Origin: Glycine soja
Lineage: Eukaryota; Streptophyta; Magnoliopsida; Fabales; Fabaceae
DNA: 64,000 bases
NCBI RefSeq assembly: GCF_004193775.1
Contig: NC_041002.1
Location: 17,293,535 to 17,357,534, forward strand
Direction: 5' to 3'
The stretch's first letter is position 1; the number at the start of each line of letters is the position of its first letter. The notes below the pieces were generated by a model. That model was not told where the DNA came from, searched no databases, and saw nothing but the letters and a program-made list of their open reading frames with translations. Below, piece after piece: positions 24,135 through 34,172 of the stretch. Both the position numbers and the translations under genes were made by a program.

Positions 24135-26348
24135 TTAGACCATGGGCGCTTTCCCTTTGGAGGGCAATTTCACCGGGTGAGGGGAAGCGAACACCCGAAC
24201 ACTGCGGGTTACGCCACTGAGGCCGGTGATGTTGGTTACCTTAGCTGATAGGGAGTCAACTTCGGTTGCAACTCTTTCGCTGGACGCGGGAGGGGTATAC
24301 TTCCACGGAACGACCTTATTACTTTGATATGCAAATGGCGTTGGCTTGGGCGCCGCCCGGGGGTATATGGGTGTGGAGCCGGTCCCTTTTCTAGTAAAAC
24401 ATATCACTAGGGCCTTGGGGGTTAGAGGAACCTTCTTCTTTTTCGACTGCATGCAAATTTGTGGTTCTTCCCTCCCTCCTATGGACACTTCAAGCTGCCC
24501 CCAGTCCATGAGCCGCTGAAGCAATTCTTCTACCACGGGACAGGTTTCCATGTCGTGCGACTCCCCGAGGTGAAACAAACATTCGTCCCTTTCGCCTCCG
24601 CCACGGGAGACCATGCACGCCGCTTGCAGTGATTGATAGATGAAGCGTCTAGAAGTAGCTACCTCTCCTAATCTCTTTGCCCGCGATGGCCCATCCTCTT
24701 CAACAGCGTTCACGCTAGCCCCTCCATGACTAGCTAGCGGGTTGGTTTTAACATTTGGGCCTTCCTCTTGAAACGATAGCCAACCGGCACTGATTAGGTG
24801 CTGTACCTTATATTTGAACGGGAGGCAGGAGTCAATGTTGTGTCCGGGAACTCCACTATGGTACGCACACTTGGCACCCGGGTCATACCACTTGGGGTAG
24901 GGTGGCTGGAGGACCTTCCCAGGTATGGCCACCACCAAATGATTCTCCAATAATGAAGGCCATAACTCGGAGTATGCCATGGGAATAGGAGGGAAGTTGT
25001 CTTTCGGGGGCGGGTGCTGTGCATATTTATAGGTAGCGCTGGGGGCTGTATTATTAACTGGCCGGGGAGCGGCTGGAGCTGTGCGTTGGGTCGGCGCTCT
25101 TTCTGCTGCGGGTGGTCCTTTTACTTGAGTCAGGAGGGAATTCCCGACTCGGATTAAAAAATTTGGGGGATTGGGCTGGTATGAGCTTTGGATATTTTGG
25201 GGTGCTTTCATCCACGTCGGGGCGGTGATGACCGCGTGGGCATCTCCTTCCTTTTTCCTCGCGCCCACTACTGGGGCTCTTCTGTTGTTGTTGGGGGCCA
25301 TATTGGCAGCATATTCGAACTTGCCTTTTCGTAGTCCGGATTCAATCCTTTCTCCGGCGAAGACGAGATCCGCAAAGTTAGCTGGCATGTAGCCTATCAG
25401 CTTTTTATAGTAGAACGTGGGTAACGTATCTACCATAATTGTGATCATCTCCATCTCCGTCATGGGCGGTATGACTTGGGCCACGAGATCTCTCCATCTT
25501 TGGGCATATTCTTTAATGGACCCATGCTCTCGCTTAGTCATACTCTGAAGCTGGTTCCGATCGGGAGCCATGTCCGTATTGTACTGGTACTGCCTAATGA
25601 AGGCAGTTGCCAAGTCCTTCCACGATCAAATCTGGGAAGCTTCCAGATTGGCATACCATGCTACAGCTGCTCCGGCCAAGCTGTCTTGAAAGAAATGGAC
25701 CAACAACTTTTCGTCCACAGAATACGCCCCCATCTTTCGGCAATACATCCGGAGATGCCCTTTTGGACATGTCGTCCCTTTGTACTTATCAAAGTCTGGT
25801 ACTTTGAACTTGGGAGGGATGACGATGTTGGGCACGAGACATAAATCCGCCAAATCCGAGAATGGGTAATTGCCAAGGCCCTCCACTGCTCTTAACCTCT
25901 CTTCAAGCGCCTCCATCTTCCCCTTATCTTTGAGGTGGAGCAGGGGCGACGGATTTTTGAGGTGGAGCAGGGGGCCAAGATGGGTATCTCCTTCCTCATC
26001 GCCTTGCCCGGGATAGTCGTCATAAGGTGGGAGTTGCCCCTCGAAAGTAGGGGCTTGGCTTAAATCTTCCGGGGTGGCACAGGGGGTGAAGTCTGGAGGC
26101 AAGCCATAAGGATAAGTTTGCGGACTATACCTTCGACCAAACACGGCCGTGTTTCTGTCTCGGCCCGGATTTAAGACGGGCTGTAGCACCGGCTCCGCTT
26201 CCCTAACTGTACTGGAGGCGGTTGCCGTGGTTTTATCCTCTATAGTTTTCTGGAGTTTTAACATGACCTCCGAGATGGAAGCCATTTGATATTTTAAAGC
26301 CGATAGATCGGCCTTCATCTGTTCCTGCACGCCCTCTTCATTATCCAT
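24135..26348 (-). pseudogene. Element A gag, copy 3 (best-preserved)
   Basis: Start taken at the ATG at 26348; the open frame extends upstream through HPYNTRS to a possible splice acceptor at 26407, so translation could begin earlier on a spliced RNA. Capsid-like core and two zinc-knuckle-like motifs (CAYHSGVPGHNIDSC, CLFHLGESHDMETC) as in copy 1. The frame is continuous from 26348 to 24135 except for one in-frame TGA at 25626-25628, followed in the same frame by SWKDLATAFIRQ. Ends at TAA 24135-24137, in frame with the protease. Confidence 0.8.
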
Positions 26349-26585
26349 TTTTCTGGATCGAGTGTTATAGGGGTGCCTTGGTGTTTTCTTAGTTATGATG
26401 AAATTCCTAAAGAAATAAACAATGGTGAGTATGCCACCAAAACATGAACATGCAAATGAATGATCGGAGCACTTGGATCCCCCCCAAGGTTTTTTAGAAA
26501 ACATGATGAGTTCAGAATTTCCCATTTTATAAAAAGAACAAAGCTTTCATCTAGCCAAGATTATACAAAGGTGTTACAAGAGAAC
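26349..26585 (-). other. Spacer between ORF1 and gag with candidate splice acceptor
   Basis: Non-coding 237 bp. A good acceptor (TTTATTTCTTTAG, last intron base 26407) lies 59 bp before the gag ATG, so gag could be reached by splicing from the LTR donor at 30067. Consensus-based only. Copy 1 equivalent: about 14651-14885. Confidence 0.35.
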
Positions 26586-27334
26586 CTAACGGTTTCTAAT
26601 TATGTGGGCCATCAAATCTATCATGTGTTGACAGTAATTGATTAGCCTATGAATCTCCTCGGGGGTCGTACACACTTCGGCCATGGCTTTTGCTTTGGTT
26701 AATAGACGCGGGAGGTCTTGACTTCCATTCAAGGTCAAGGCGAACCTATCCATCCACATAGTCGCTTCTTGATGCAATGCATCAATCACCCTCCCTCTTG
26801 CTTCTTTTTCAGCGTATACTTGTGCAAAATCCTCCACTAGCTTTTGTTCATGGGCCACAGACTGGTTCAACTCTTCCTTGTATTGCCCTATGATAGCTAG
26901 CATGCTTTGCTCCGTGGCTTCCAAGTGTTGAGCCAAACTCCTTTTGGACCTCGCGCAAGCAACTAACTCTTCTTTTAAGATCATGCCATGCACCCGTGAC
27001 CGATCTCTTTCCTCTCTTCGGAGCTTGAGCTCATTGTTGCTACCCCACAACACTCCTCGGAATTTCTCTCGGCCATATTCCTCCTTGCGGGTCCTTTTGG
27101 TTTCTTGTTCAAGGACTCTTGCAGTGGCCGCGTTTTCCTCTTGTAACTCGGTGCACTCTTTCCAGATGTGTGTAGCAGCTGATTTGAACTTCTCCTTGGC
27201 GAGTCTTGCCTTCCCTAGCTCCAATTTTAGAGCTCGGACTTCTTCATCTTCCTCCGGAGCTTCGAAGTTCTCCTCATCGATAACTTTCAACTTGGAGAGC
27301 CAATCTAACCCTCGCGTGTGAATTCTTAGCCATC
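26586..27334 (-). pseudogene. ORF1 C-terminal coiled-coil part of element A, copy 3
   Basis: About 235 codons open from the methionine at 27290 and open in the same frame up to about 27334. The protein is charged and helical, rich in E, K, R and L, and probably a coiled coil: EEDEEVRALKLELGKARLAK near the start, LWGSNNELKLRREERDRSR in the middle, conserved tail ending MIDLMAHIIRNR. The same protein is in element B (47483-48064) and a fragment in copy E (60880-60994). In those relatives it looks continuous with ORF1. Here the two parts are in different frames, apparently because of a two-base TA slip near 27340 also present in copy 1. Function unknown. Confidence 0.7.
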
Positions 27335-28456
27335 CATGATATAACCTCCGATGACGCCATTACGGATGCCCCTAAGCTCCTTGTCTTTCCTCAACGGACT
27401 CCTCCACGCCTTGTGGATTCTTTGTATAACCTTGAGACCTCGCGCGCCTAAATCTTTCACAAGGAAAGGTGAGAGACTCCCTTCCGTTGGCGCTCCCCTC
27501 ATGGGGTACCCTAGCTGTCTTATGGCGAGTGCGGGATTATAATTAATACACCCCCTAGTCCCTATCAATGGAACATTAGGGTAGTCCCCACATGAGAAAA
27601 GAACTCCTTCCTTGCATTCCTTCCAACGAGGAAACCAATTGATTGCGCTGCCCCCTATCCCCGCCAAATGTTGGTCCCAATCGACTCTTCCTTTTTCGGC
27701 GCATAAGCGATAACTTTGAAGCGGACACGGGTGTCTTGTGTCTTGTTGGAATAGGTGTGAAATCAACCACACACAGAGAGCGGGTAAACAACAGACAATC
27801 CGTGCACTGTTTTTCTCACACCTCCGGTCAAAGGTGTCAAACAAATCTGCCAAGATAGCCACCACTGGACTTTCCTTGCTATTGTGATATGCGAGGAAGG
27901 CATCAATGGCGGCTAAGTCTACCAAACCGTCAATGTTCGGAAAGAGGACAACCCCAAAAATCAGCAAAGCTAATATATCCGCAAACGGGCCCCACTTCTC
28001 TTGGCTTGCCATATCCCTTGCCTTGCCTTCCAAGTACCTCCGAGGCAGGCCCACTACGCCGTTCCGAGTTTGCTTCATGCGATCCAACTCTTTTGCTGAA
28101 TCTCCAACCACAGCTGCAATCTTGCTCAAGGAAGGAAGAAAGCCGGAGAAAAGATACGGTTTTCTCCCCCCAAGAGGGCATCCTAATATTTCCTCAAACT
28201 CTTCAATAGTTGGTACCATTTGGAAGTCCCCAAACGTGAAACACCTCAACGGCTGGTCATAGTATTGGGCGAGGGATACGACAGCTTCCGTAAATACCTC
28301 CACTGCGGTCAAATCTAGAATCTTCCCATACACTTTGCGGAAGGCTTGCCTTTGGAGAGGTCCCATCAATCGTCCCAATTCCTTGAGGCTAGTGACATCT
28401 AGACTTTTAACCTTGACTTGATAAAACCTTTTGCCGTTTTGATTTGTCCCCATCAT
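27326..28456 (-). CDS. ORF1 of element A (Ogre-type protein upstream of gag)
   Basis: 376 codons, start at 28456 (MMGTNQ), stop TAA at 27326. Ogre-type elements carry an extra ORF before gag, and this fits. Conserved blocks: QVKVKSLDVTSLKEL (N-terminus), SLAQYYDQPLRCFTFGDFQMVPTIEEFEEILGCPLGGRKPY (residues about 62-102), LPRRYLEG, PFADILALLIFGVVLFPNIDGLVDLAAIDAF (about 155-190), LIGTRGCINYNPALAIRQLGYPMRG (about 295-320). I think this corresponds to a DUF7745-type domain, from memory. No enzyme motif is visible and the role is unknown. A splice acceptor (CTTTTTTAG, ending 28462) lies just upstream of the ATG. The C-terminus is probably cut early by a two-base slip that puts the coiled-coil part out of frame. 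Confidence 0.75.
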   Translation of the reverse strand: MMGTNQNGKRFYQVKVKSLDVTSLKELGRLMGPLQRQAFRKVYGKILDLTAVEVFTEAVVSLAQYYDQPLRCFTFGDFQMVPTIEEFEEILGCPLGGRKPYLFSGFLPSLSKIAAVVGDSAKELDRMKQTRNGVVGLPRRYLEGKARDMASQEKWGPFADILALLIFGVVLFPNIDGLVDLAAIDAFLAYHNSKESPVVAILADLFDTFDRRCEKNSARIVCCLPALCVWLISHLFQQDTRHPCPLQSYRLCAEKGRVDWDQHLAGIGGSAINWFPRWKECKEGVLFSCGDYPNVPLIGTRGCINYNPALAIRQLGYPMRGAPTEGSLSPFLVKDLGARGLKVIQRIHKAWRSPLRKDKELRGIRNGVIGGYIMDG

Positions 28457-29140
28457 TTTACCTAAAAAAGGGGTGGATCAAGACTCATGAATGATGCAAT
28501 GCGTATGCATGAAACAGAAAGAAAACAACACAAAGGGGTAATTCATACATACGAGACCACAGAGATCCAATTTTAATGCTACGTTTGGGCATGATGGCGC
28601 CTCGACGTAGCATAAAAAAGGTTATGTATTACTCTAAAGAAACCAAACACCACTAGCAAAAACTATAAACTAGTGCTATTTTACCAAAAAATGCATGAGA
28701 ACGAATGGCACGGAGCGTGTTTGCTCTTTACCCTTATTTGGGAACCTATAGGACAATATCTAGGGGTCTCTAATAACTACTCCCCAACAATTCATAACCC
28801 ACACGGCTGTTTTCTAGAGGTATCATCACTTAAGATAATAATATTGTGGCGGTATGGAATACCAGCGACAACACATTATAAAGAGAGAAAGCTCTAGACG
28901 AGGTTTCACTATTATCAAGCAAGTCGGAGACCTAGCATGATGATAGATTCACCTCCACTCCTTAAATTCCCATGAACCCGGGTGTAGGGCCCCTTTTTTA
29001 CTCAAACCCGTGGGTGCTTAGAATGCAGTGTAAAGAATGCGAAATAGACAACAGTTATTTGCATTTTACACAGTTCAACAAATGCACGCACAAAGCTTCA
29101 CAATTCCACAATTCTTTAAAATAGGCCTAACTCACAAAAA
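28457..29140 (-). other. 5' leader of element A
   Basis: Untranslated region between PBS and ORF1. It shares blocks with the leaders of B (49314-50151), E (58726-59692) and F (63207-64000): a GGGCCCTACACCCGGG-type block (about 28978-28992), the sequence around TCCGACTTGCTTGATAATAG (28913-28935), and CTCTAGAGC/T blocks. Likely removed as part of a leader intron (donor 30067, acceptor 28462). No gene. Confidence 0.6.
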
Positions 29141-29159
29141 GTCCCCAATGGAGTCGCCA
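29141..29159 (-). promoter_or_regulatory. Primer binding site, tRNA-Arg type
   Basis: TGGCGACTCCATTGGGGAC on the minus strand, two bases inside the LTR end. Ogre elements are known to use a tRNA-Arg primer with a site of this form. Marks the LTR at 29162-30779 as the 5' LTR. Confidence 0.75.
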
Positions 29160-29161
29160 AC

Positions 29162-30779
29162 TGTCGCAACGTGCCCTTTTGCGGGCGAGTGAAGGCGAGG
29201 CTCTCGGGTGCGCTTTCCAAAGGAGGAAAGATGCGCGGAGTCACCACCAACGTTTATTTGTGGAAAACGTCGGAAAAACCGAAGGAAACCGGTCAAAATG
29301 AAAATTCTAAGTTTGGGAGTTGTATTTACGTTTGAGGAAGGTATTAGCACCTCTTACGTTTGTCTCAAAGGACAACAACCTATTTTTTAGAATTGTGGAA
29401 ATTGTGTTATCTTAACTTTAGTTCTTTTTTTATTTTTTTTGAGGTCGACAAAAGCGGGGCTCTTGCTCCTACGTACCCTTCATCGAAGAGGAAATCAGAA
29501 CTACGTAGTTCTTTTTTATGCGTGAATCAAGTGATTCTTTTTTTATTTGAAGGGTGATCATTTTAAGGCGTTGGACCTTAAAAATGATCCATTTTACTTG
29601 GTAAGAAACTGAAATGATAAACTTTCAAAACCCTATTTTTTTGTGGACGAGCTTGACTAGGCGAGTTGATTTTAGCCTTAGTTTCACTTTAGTTATTAGT
29701 CAATTCAATTAAGAATTAGAAATCCCAAAGAGAAAACGTTCGATTGATTTTTCGCTTTATTTTACTAAAAGGTATTTTTTGATTATTATATTATTATTTT
29801 ACCTCTTTTTTTAATTCCAACGTGGTTACAGCACGACTGAACGGTCGAAATTCATTTTAACAGAAATTAACGAATACTACAATTCAAATGATCGGTGGAA
29901 ATTTATTTTATTTTTAGATTAGGCGCGAAATGACTTAAATAAATGACTGAAGCACGTCAAAAGGGGGTACAGAAAGTAAATGAAACGGGAATAAAAATAC
30001 ATGAAACAAAATGTGGACCACCATGGGTACATAGAATGAATTGAAAAGCTCGGTTTGAAGTACTTACCCGTTGAAGACTGAAGAAAACGAAGAACGAACA
30101 ATGAATGTTGAAGAACGGTCGAGAATCTTCGCGTAATTACTCACGGAAACGTTACAGAAACGTTACGGAAGCGCCTCGGCTTGGATTTTCTTCACGGAAA
30201 TAATTTTCCTCAGCAATTTCAAGAGAATAAGAAGTGCCAAGAAGGCTGAACCCCTTCTCCCTTCACTCCTCCCCCTATTTATAGCAAAATAAGGGATGAG
30301 CTTGCCACCCAGCTCGCCCAGGCGAGCCAGGTTGCTTCCTCCAGAAGCAACAGCCTTCTGGAGGAAGAATCTGGAAGGCCCAAGTGGCCTGATTGCTATT
30401 TGTACCCCCCTTTTTTACTAAATGCACCCCCTCTACCTTTTTTGGTAATTCTTTTTCCGTAACGTTACAAAAATTTACGAATTTCGTAACGATACTTATT
30501 TTCCTTCCGCAAGGTTACGAGTCCTTACGGATTATGTATTTACTCTTTTTTAGCTTTTGAAGAAGTTACGAAAACTCACGGATTGCGAAAAATACCTCCT
30601 TTCGATTTCCGTCACATCACGGAATTTTCACGGATCGCGTAAGCCTGCTTCCTTTTGATTTTTGGCACGTCTCGGGACTTCACATATTGTGCAACAAAGG
30701 GTGCCAAATATCTCGAAGCGGCCAATCAATGGTTGTATATCATCAAATTATAATCCCCGGACGAAATTAGGGTATGACA
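29162..30779 (-). repeat. 5' LTR of element A (1618 bp)
   Basis: Minus-strand LTR, beginning TGTCATACCCTAATTTCGTC at 30779 and ending with GTTGCGACA at 29162. U3 (about 30460-30690) holds several about 55-bp units with CCGTAAC-GTTACGG-like palindromes. The promoter module lies at 30285-30327 and a splice donor at 30067. Homologous to the LTRs of B and F. The flanking DNA at 30780 belongs to the CGCTAAGCG family. Confidence 0.85.
30061..30327 (-). promoter_or_regulatory. LTR A promoter module: palindrome, TATA box, splice donor
   Basis: On the minus strand, GCTCGCCTGGGCGAGC at 30312-30327, TATAAATAG at 30285-30293, and AACGG followed by GTAAGTACTT with the first intron base at 30067. Transcription should start about 25-30 bp after the TATA box. 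Confidence 0.65.
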
Positions 30780-31797
30780 ACGCGCTAAGCCAAAAATCAC
30801 TAATGTGCGCTAAGCAGTCCCCGGACGAACAAGGCCACCTATTTAAGCCTGAAATCAGATTTTGTGAAGGGAGTTTGGACTGGGATTCAGAGCTTTGCAT
30901 GTGTAGGGTTTCTAGAGAGAGAAAGGTCCAAGTTTTAGAGAGTTTTGAGAGATTTTGCTGTGTGAAGATCTGCAGAGACCAAAGCTTGAAGCAGAAGCCG
31001 GTTTGAGAGCTTGAGATGAGTTTGTGAGTGATTATGAGATCCTAGAGGTGAAGAAGACATCCTCACCACTTGTATTTTTTCAATCTTTCATCTTGTTCTT
31101 CTCTTTGTTGTTAAGAAGGCTTCCTGGTATGGAAAGCTAAATCCTCTGTTGGATCTTCCTGTAGGTACCTGGTGTAAATATATTTCTATCTATTTAATGA
31201 TATTTTGTGTGTTCTCTGTGCTATCAACTTTTCATTCCTGTATGCCTTTACCTTGATCACGTAGATGCATGCTTTGTTAGGGTCATTCAACAGTGGAAAC
31301 TGGTCTGACTCTAAAGTCCTTGATAGTATAGGGCTAAGTTGTCATACTATCACGAGGAATCGGGGTGCGATAACTTAGTTGTATATGTGTGTCTTAATGC
31401 GGTCCTGGTTGAGTTTAGTCTTACAAGAGGAATCTGCGGACGATGCTTGATCAGGATTAGGCTAAACTATCATGAGGAATTAGGGTTTAGTATCTCAGGA
31501 GACACCATAAGAACACATGAGCATTGTTAGATAGAGAATATCTTTTTAGCATCAGGCATTAGGAAGGCCAACGTGTTTTCTACTTGTTTTTACACATCAT
31601 TTCTCTCACGTGATTTTCTTTCCTTTTGCACAGATATTTTATACACTTGTTCATATTCACACTTACCTTTACACACCAGACACCTATTTGCTGAAATAGC
31701 TTACCAAATAACACAAGTTCCCCGAGTGTTCGATACTCGGTTCTTACCATTTTATACTACTTGTGCGATCCGGTGCACTTGCCAGAAGCCGAACACC
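30780..31797 (+). repeat. CGCTAAGCG-family unit, plus orientation, with TATTTAAG promoter-like site
   Basis: Unit of an unclassified repeat family. It opens with two GCTAAGC motifs and a CTATTTAAGCC site (about 30838) and ends in CGGTGCACTTGCC (about 31777-31790). Its reverse complement recurs at 34173-35170, for example the block around ACCATAAGAACACATGAGCATTGTTAG (31504-31530) against 34432-34460. A 114-codon frame at 30662-31006 straddles the LTR junction and is not a gene. Confidence 0.6.
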
Positions 31798-33675
31798 ACC
31801 CATGCTAAGCGCAACCCACTACTACATTTAAGGAGCATGTTTATTCGCTAAGCGTGGCCACTGCCCGCTAAGCGAGAGTTGCAGGCTAATCAGAGCTGCA
31901 GAACTCGCTAAGCGCGACTCTTCGCACTAAGCCCAAAGTCTTCTCTGGAAAATTTGAATTTTTGCATTGGGTTAAGCGAGTTTGCCCGCTAAGCGTGTGT
32001 GCTTGAAAACTTAAATGTTATGTATGCTCGCTTAGCGAGTTGATGTGCTAAGCAAGGCATTCGAAACCGCCAAAAATAAGGCATAACTGCCTTTGGTAGT
32101 TACATTTTCATTTGTGCTTTTAAACTGCATTTTTGCATTTCATTGGTGCTGTAGTTGTCAGGTTTATTGTGTGCTCGCATCCTGGTACTACTTGCTTTTA
32201 TGGATGAGAAATCTAGCCGGCAAGTGCACCGAGTCGTCAAGTAAATAATTAAAACGGAGTGAACCGAGTATCAAACTCAGGGAACTTGTTTTACTTGGCA
32301 AAGCATCATTCAATAAATAGGAATTTGCGTAAAGAATTGGTTATCATGAAGTAAAAACAGAAGTAATTCTATTATAAGTAAAAGCAGTAATTGTAAGCGA
32401 GAGTTGCAGGCTAATCAGAGCTGCAGAACTCGCTAAGCGCGACTCTTCGCGCTAAGCCCAAAGTCTTCTCTGAAAAATTTGAATTTTTGCATTGGGTTAA
32501 GCGAGTTTGCCCACTAAGCGTGTGTGTTTGGAAACTTAAATGTCATGTATGCTCGCTTAGCGAGTTGATGCGCTAAGCAAGGCATTCGAAACCGCCAAAA
32601 ATAAGGCATAACTGCCTTTGGTAGTTACATTTTCATTTGTGCTTTTAAACTGCATTTTTGCATTTCGTTGGTGCTTTTTCTCTGCAGTGTGCTCTCACTA
32701 TTTGCTTGCTCTCCTTGCTTCCTTCTTTGCATCCAATTTCAGCGATCCAAGTAAGCTTCCTTTAACCTTGTTTTTAATTTTTGTTTTAAACCTTAGGTTA
32801 GTTAACTTAGTTTACTACTTTAAATCTTCGATTTCCATTTTGAATACATGATGTTAGGTTAGTTGTTAGTTAGAATAGTGTTAGGGGTTTTGATTCGCGT
32901 ACAATGTATGTCATTTTGACATGTTTTGGTTAGGATTTGATGGCCTAATAGAGGCCTAAGTTGAAGGGGCTGAAAAAGGCCCAATTTTTCTGGAAATGGC
33001 GATGAACGCGCTAAGCGTGTCTTGCTGCGATAAGCGAGTTCATCACTATTTGATGAATATCTGGATTTCCAGATGAACTCGCTAAGCCAGCCATGTCCCA
33101 CTAAGCGAGTTCATCATTTCTGATGAATGATTGAATGTTTATGAACTCGCTAAGCGCGGCTGTGCGCTAAGCGAGTAATGTGTTTCAGACACTTAGAAAT
33201 TTTTTTATTGCTTTCGTGTTCGTGGCTAAGCGAACTTGCTTGCTAAGCCACTCAGCCCTGTTGGATGAATAAGCCTAGGCTAAGTGAGCTTGCCCGCTAA
33301 GCCCAAGGCACTTGTGATTTTCTTTATGTTTTGTCATGCGCTAAGCGCCCCCTGTCGCGCTAAGTGCAATTTACTCTCTGTTTCTGTAATTGTTGGAATT
33401 GGGCTTAGCGAGCCTTCTCGCTAAGCCATTTATGTCCATTACTATTGTCGCGCTAAGCGTGTCTAGCTGTGCTAAGCGCAATTTGGTTTCTGCTGATAAT
33501 TCTGATTTGTGTCAACTCGCTAAGTGTGTGGCTATCACGCTAAGTGCTTGAGTAATTTTTAATAAGGCGCGCATTTGTCACTCTAAGCGCCCAATCTGAA
33601 TTTCAGTTTTATTTTTTAGCTTGTCATTTCAAATAAAACCTGTTTTAACTTGGTTTCTATGTTTCTTTTGTGCAG
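31798..33675 (+). repeat. CGCTAAGCG-rich leader-like region, more than 30 motif copies
   Basis: The motif CGCTAAGCG (or one-base variants such as CGCTAAGCC, TGCTAAGCG, CGCTTAGCG) occurs over 30 times, often as pairs about 20 bp apart. Some pairs make larger inverted arms, such as GATGAACTCGCTAAG ... CTAAGCGAGTTCATC at 33071-33112. A splice acceptor (TTTCTTTTGTGCAG, ending 33675) immediately precedes the ATG of the pseudogene at 33676, so this region looks like the leader intron of that gene. No coding sequence of its own. Confidence 0.7.
31868..32673 (+). repeat. Pair of about 280-bp direct repeats around an inverted 243-bp fragment
   Basis: 31868-32150 and 32394-32673 are nearly the same sequence (both begin TAAGCGAGAGTTGCAGGC and end TTCATTTGTGCTTTTAAACTG...GGTGCT). 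Between them, 32153-32394 matches the plus strand of 54150-54398 in reverse orientation, including the CCGGCAAGTGCACCGAGTCG block at 32218. Confidence 0.75.
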
Positions 33676-34172
33676 ATGGCTTCTAGGAAAAGGAAAGCCA
33701 CAACTTCCAGGCCCTAGCCTCACTATGACACTGACAGATTCACCTCTGAGGACGCCTGGAACTGCTACGATGACAACGTTCTTAGCCAGAACATCTTTCG
33801 AAAAAGGAACATGAAGCTTTTTGTCACAGAGTTTGATGATTTCAAGATAGAGCTAGTCAGAAGAAACTGGCACAAGATGCTGACCAACCTCATGGAGGGG
33901 AGCATAGATGTGGCTCTCGTGAAGGAATTTTATGCTAATCTGTATGTCCCAGAGGATAAGCCTCCAAAGAAAGTTAGGGTTAGAGAGCATTTAATTAAGT
34001 TTGATGCGGATTCCCTCAACATTTTTATGGAGACTCTGGTTGTTCTAGAGCCAGGGGAGACTCTTCCTGCTTACTCCAGGTTCTGCAGATTGAGACCAGA
34101 CCCTCAGGAGCTGGCTGCCTGACTTTGTACCCCTGGTAGGAGATTTGTTCTGAATGCTGAGGGCCTGCTGCT
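33676..34172 (+). pseudogene. Truncated putative plant transposon protein (relative of 4400-5659)
   Basis: Starts MASRKRKATTSRP with a stop TAG at 33715, then continues in frame: FTSEDAWNCY, ITEFDDFKIELVRRNWHKM-like block, VALVKEFYANLYVPEDKP, FDADSLNIFMETLVVLEPGE. It aligns with residues about 1-165 of the protein at 4400-5659. A second stop is at about 34121, followed by CTPGRRFVLNAEGLLLN. The gene is cut at about 34173, where the minus-orientation repeat unit begins with CCGGCAAGTGCACC. The acceptor CAG touching the ATG copies the arrangement of the intact gene. Confidence 0.75.

Larger units (their letters stand above)
7320..30779 (-). mobile_element. Element A: Ogre/Tat-like Ty3-gypsy retrotransposon, 3' LTR not found, coding part repeated in the assembly
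   Basis: Read on the minus strand the order is 5' LTR (30779-29162), PBS (29159-29141), leader, ORF1 (28456-27326), coiled-coil ORF (to 26586), gag (26348-24135), protease, G-patch, 152-bp intron, RT, RNase H, second RNase H, integrase (ends 7581 in copy 1). Dual RNase H, an extra ORF before gag, an intron before RT and a tRNA-Arg-type PBS are known hallmarks of the Tat/Ogre lineage. The internal region appears three times (7718-16080, 16081-19411, 19412-27782). If the middle copy and one flanking copy are removed as assembly artefact, a single element of about 11-12 kb remains without its 3' LTR. The left boundary given is approximate. Confidence 0.75.

Noticed and set aside
30662..31006. 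114-codon plus-strand frame
   Set aside because: Straddles the boundary between LTR A and the CGCTAAGCG-family unit at 30779/30780.
32618..32851. 77-codon hydrophobic plus-strand frame
   Set aside because: Crosses the end of a duplicated non-coding block; no homologue elsewhere in the window.
31798..33640. CRISPR-like array from regularly recurring CGCTAAGCG
   Set aside because: Motif is only 9 bp, spacing is irregular, copies vary and the context is a plant retroelement leader.
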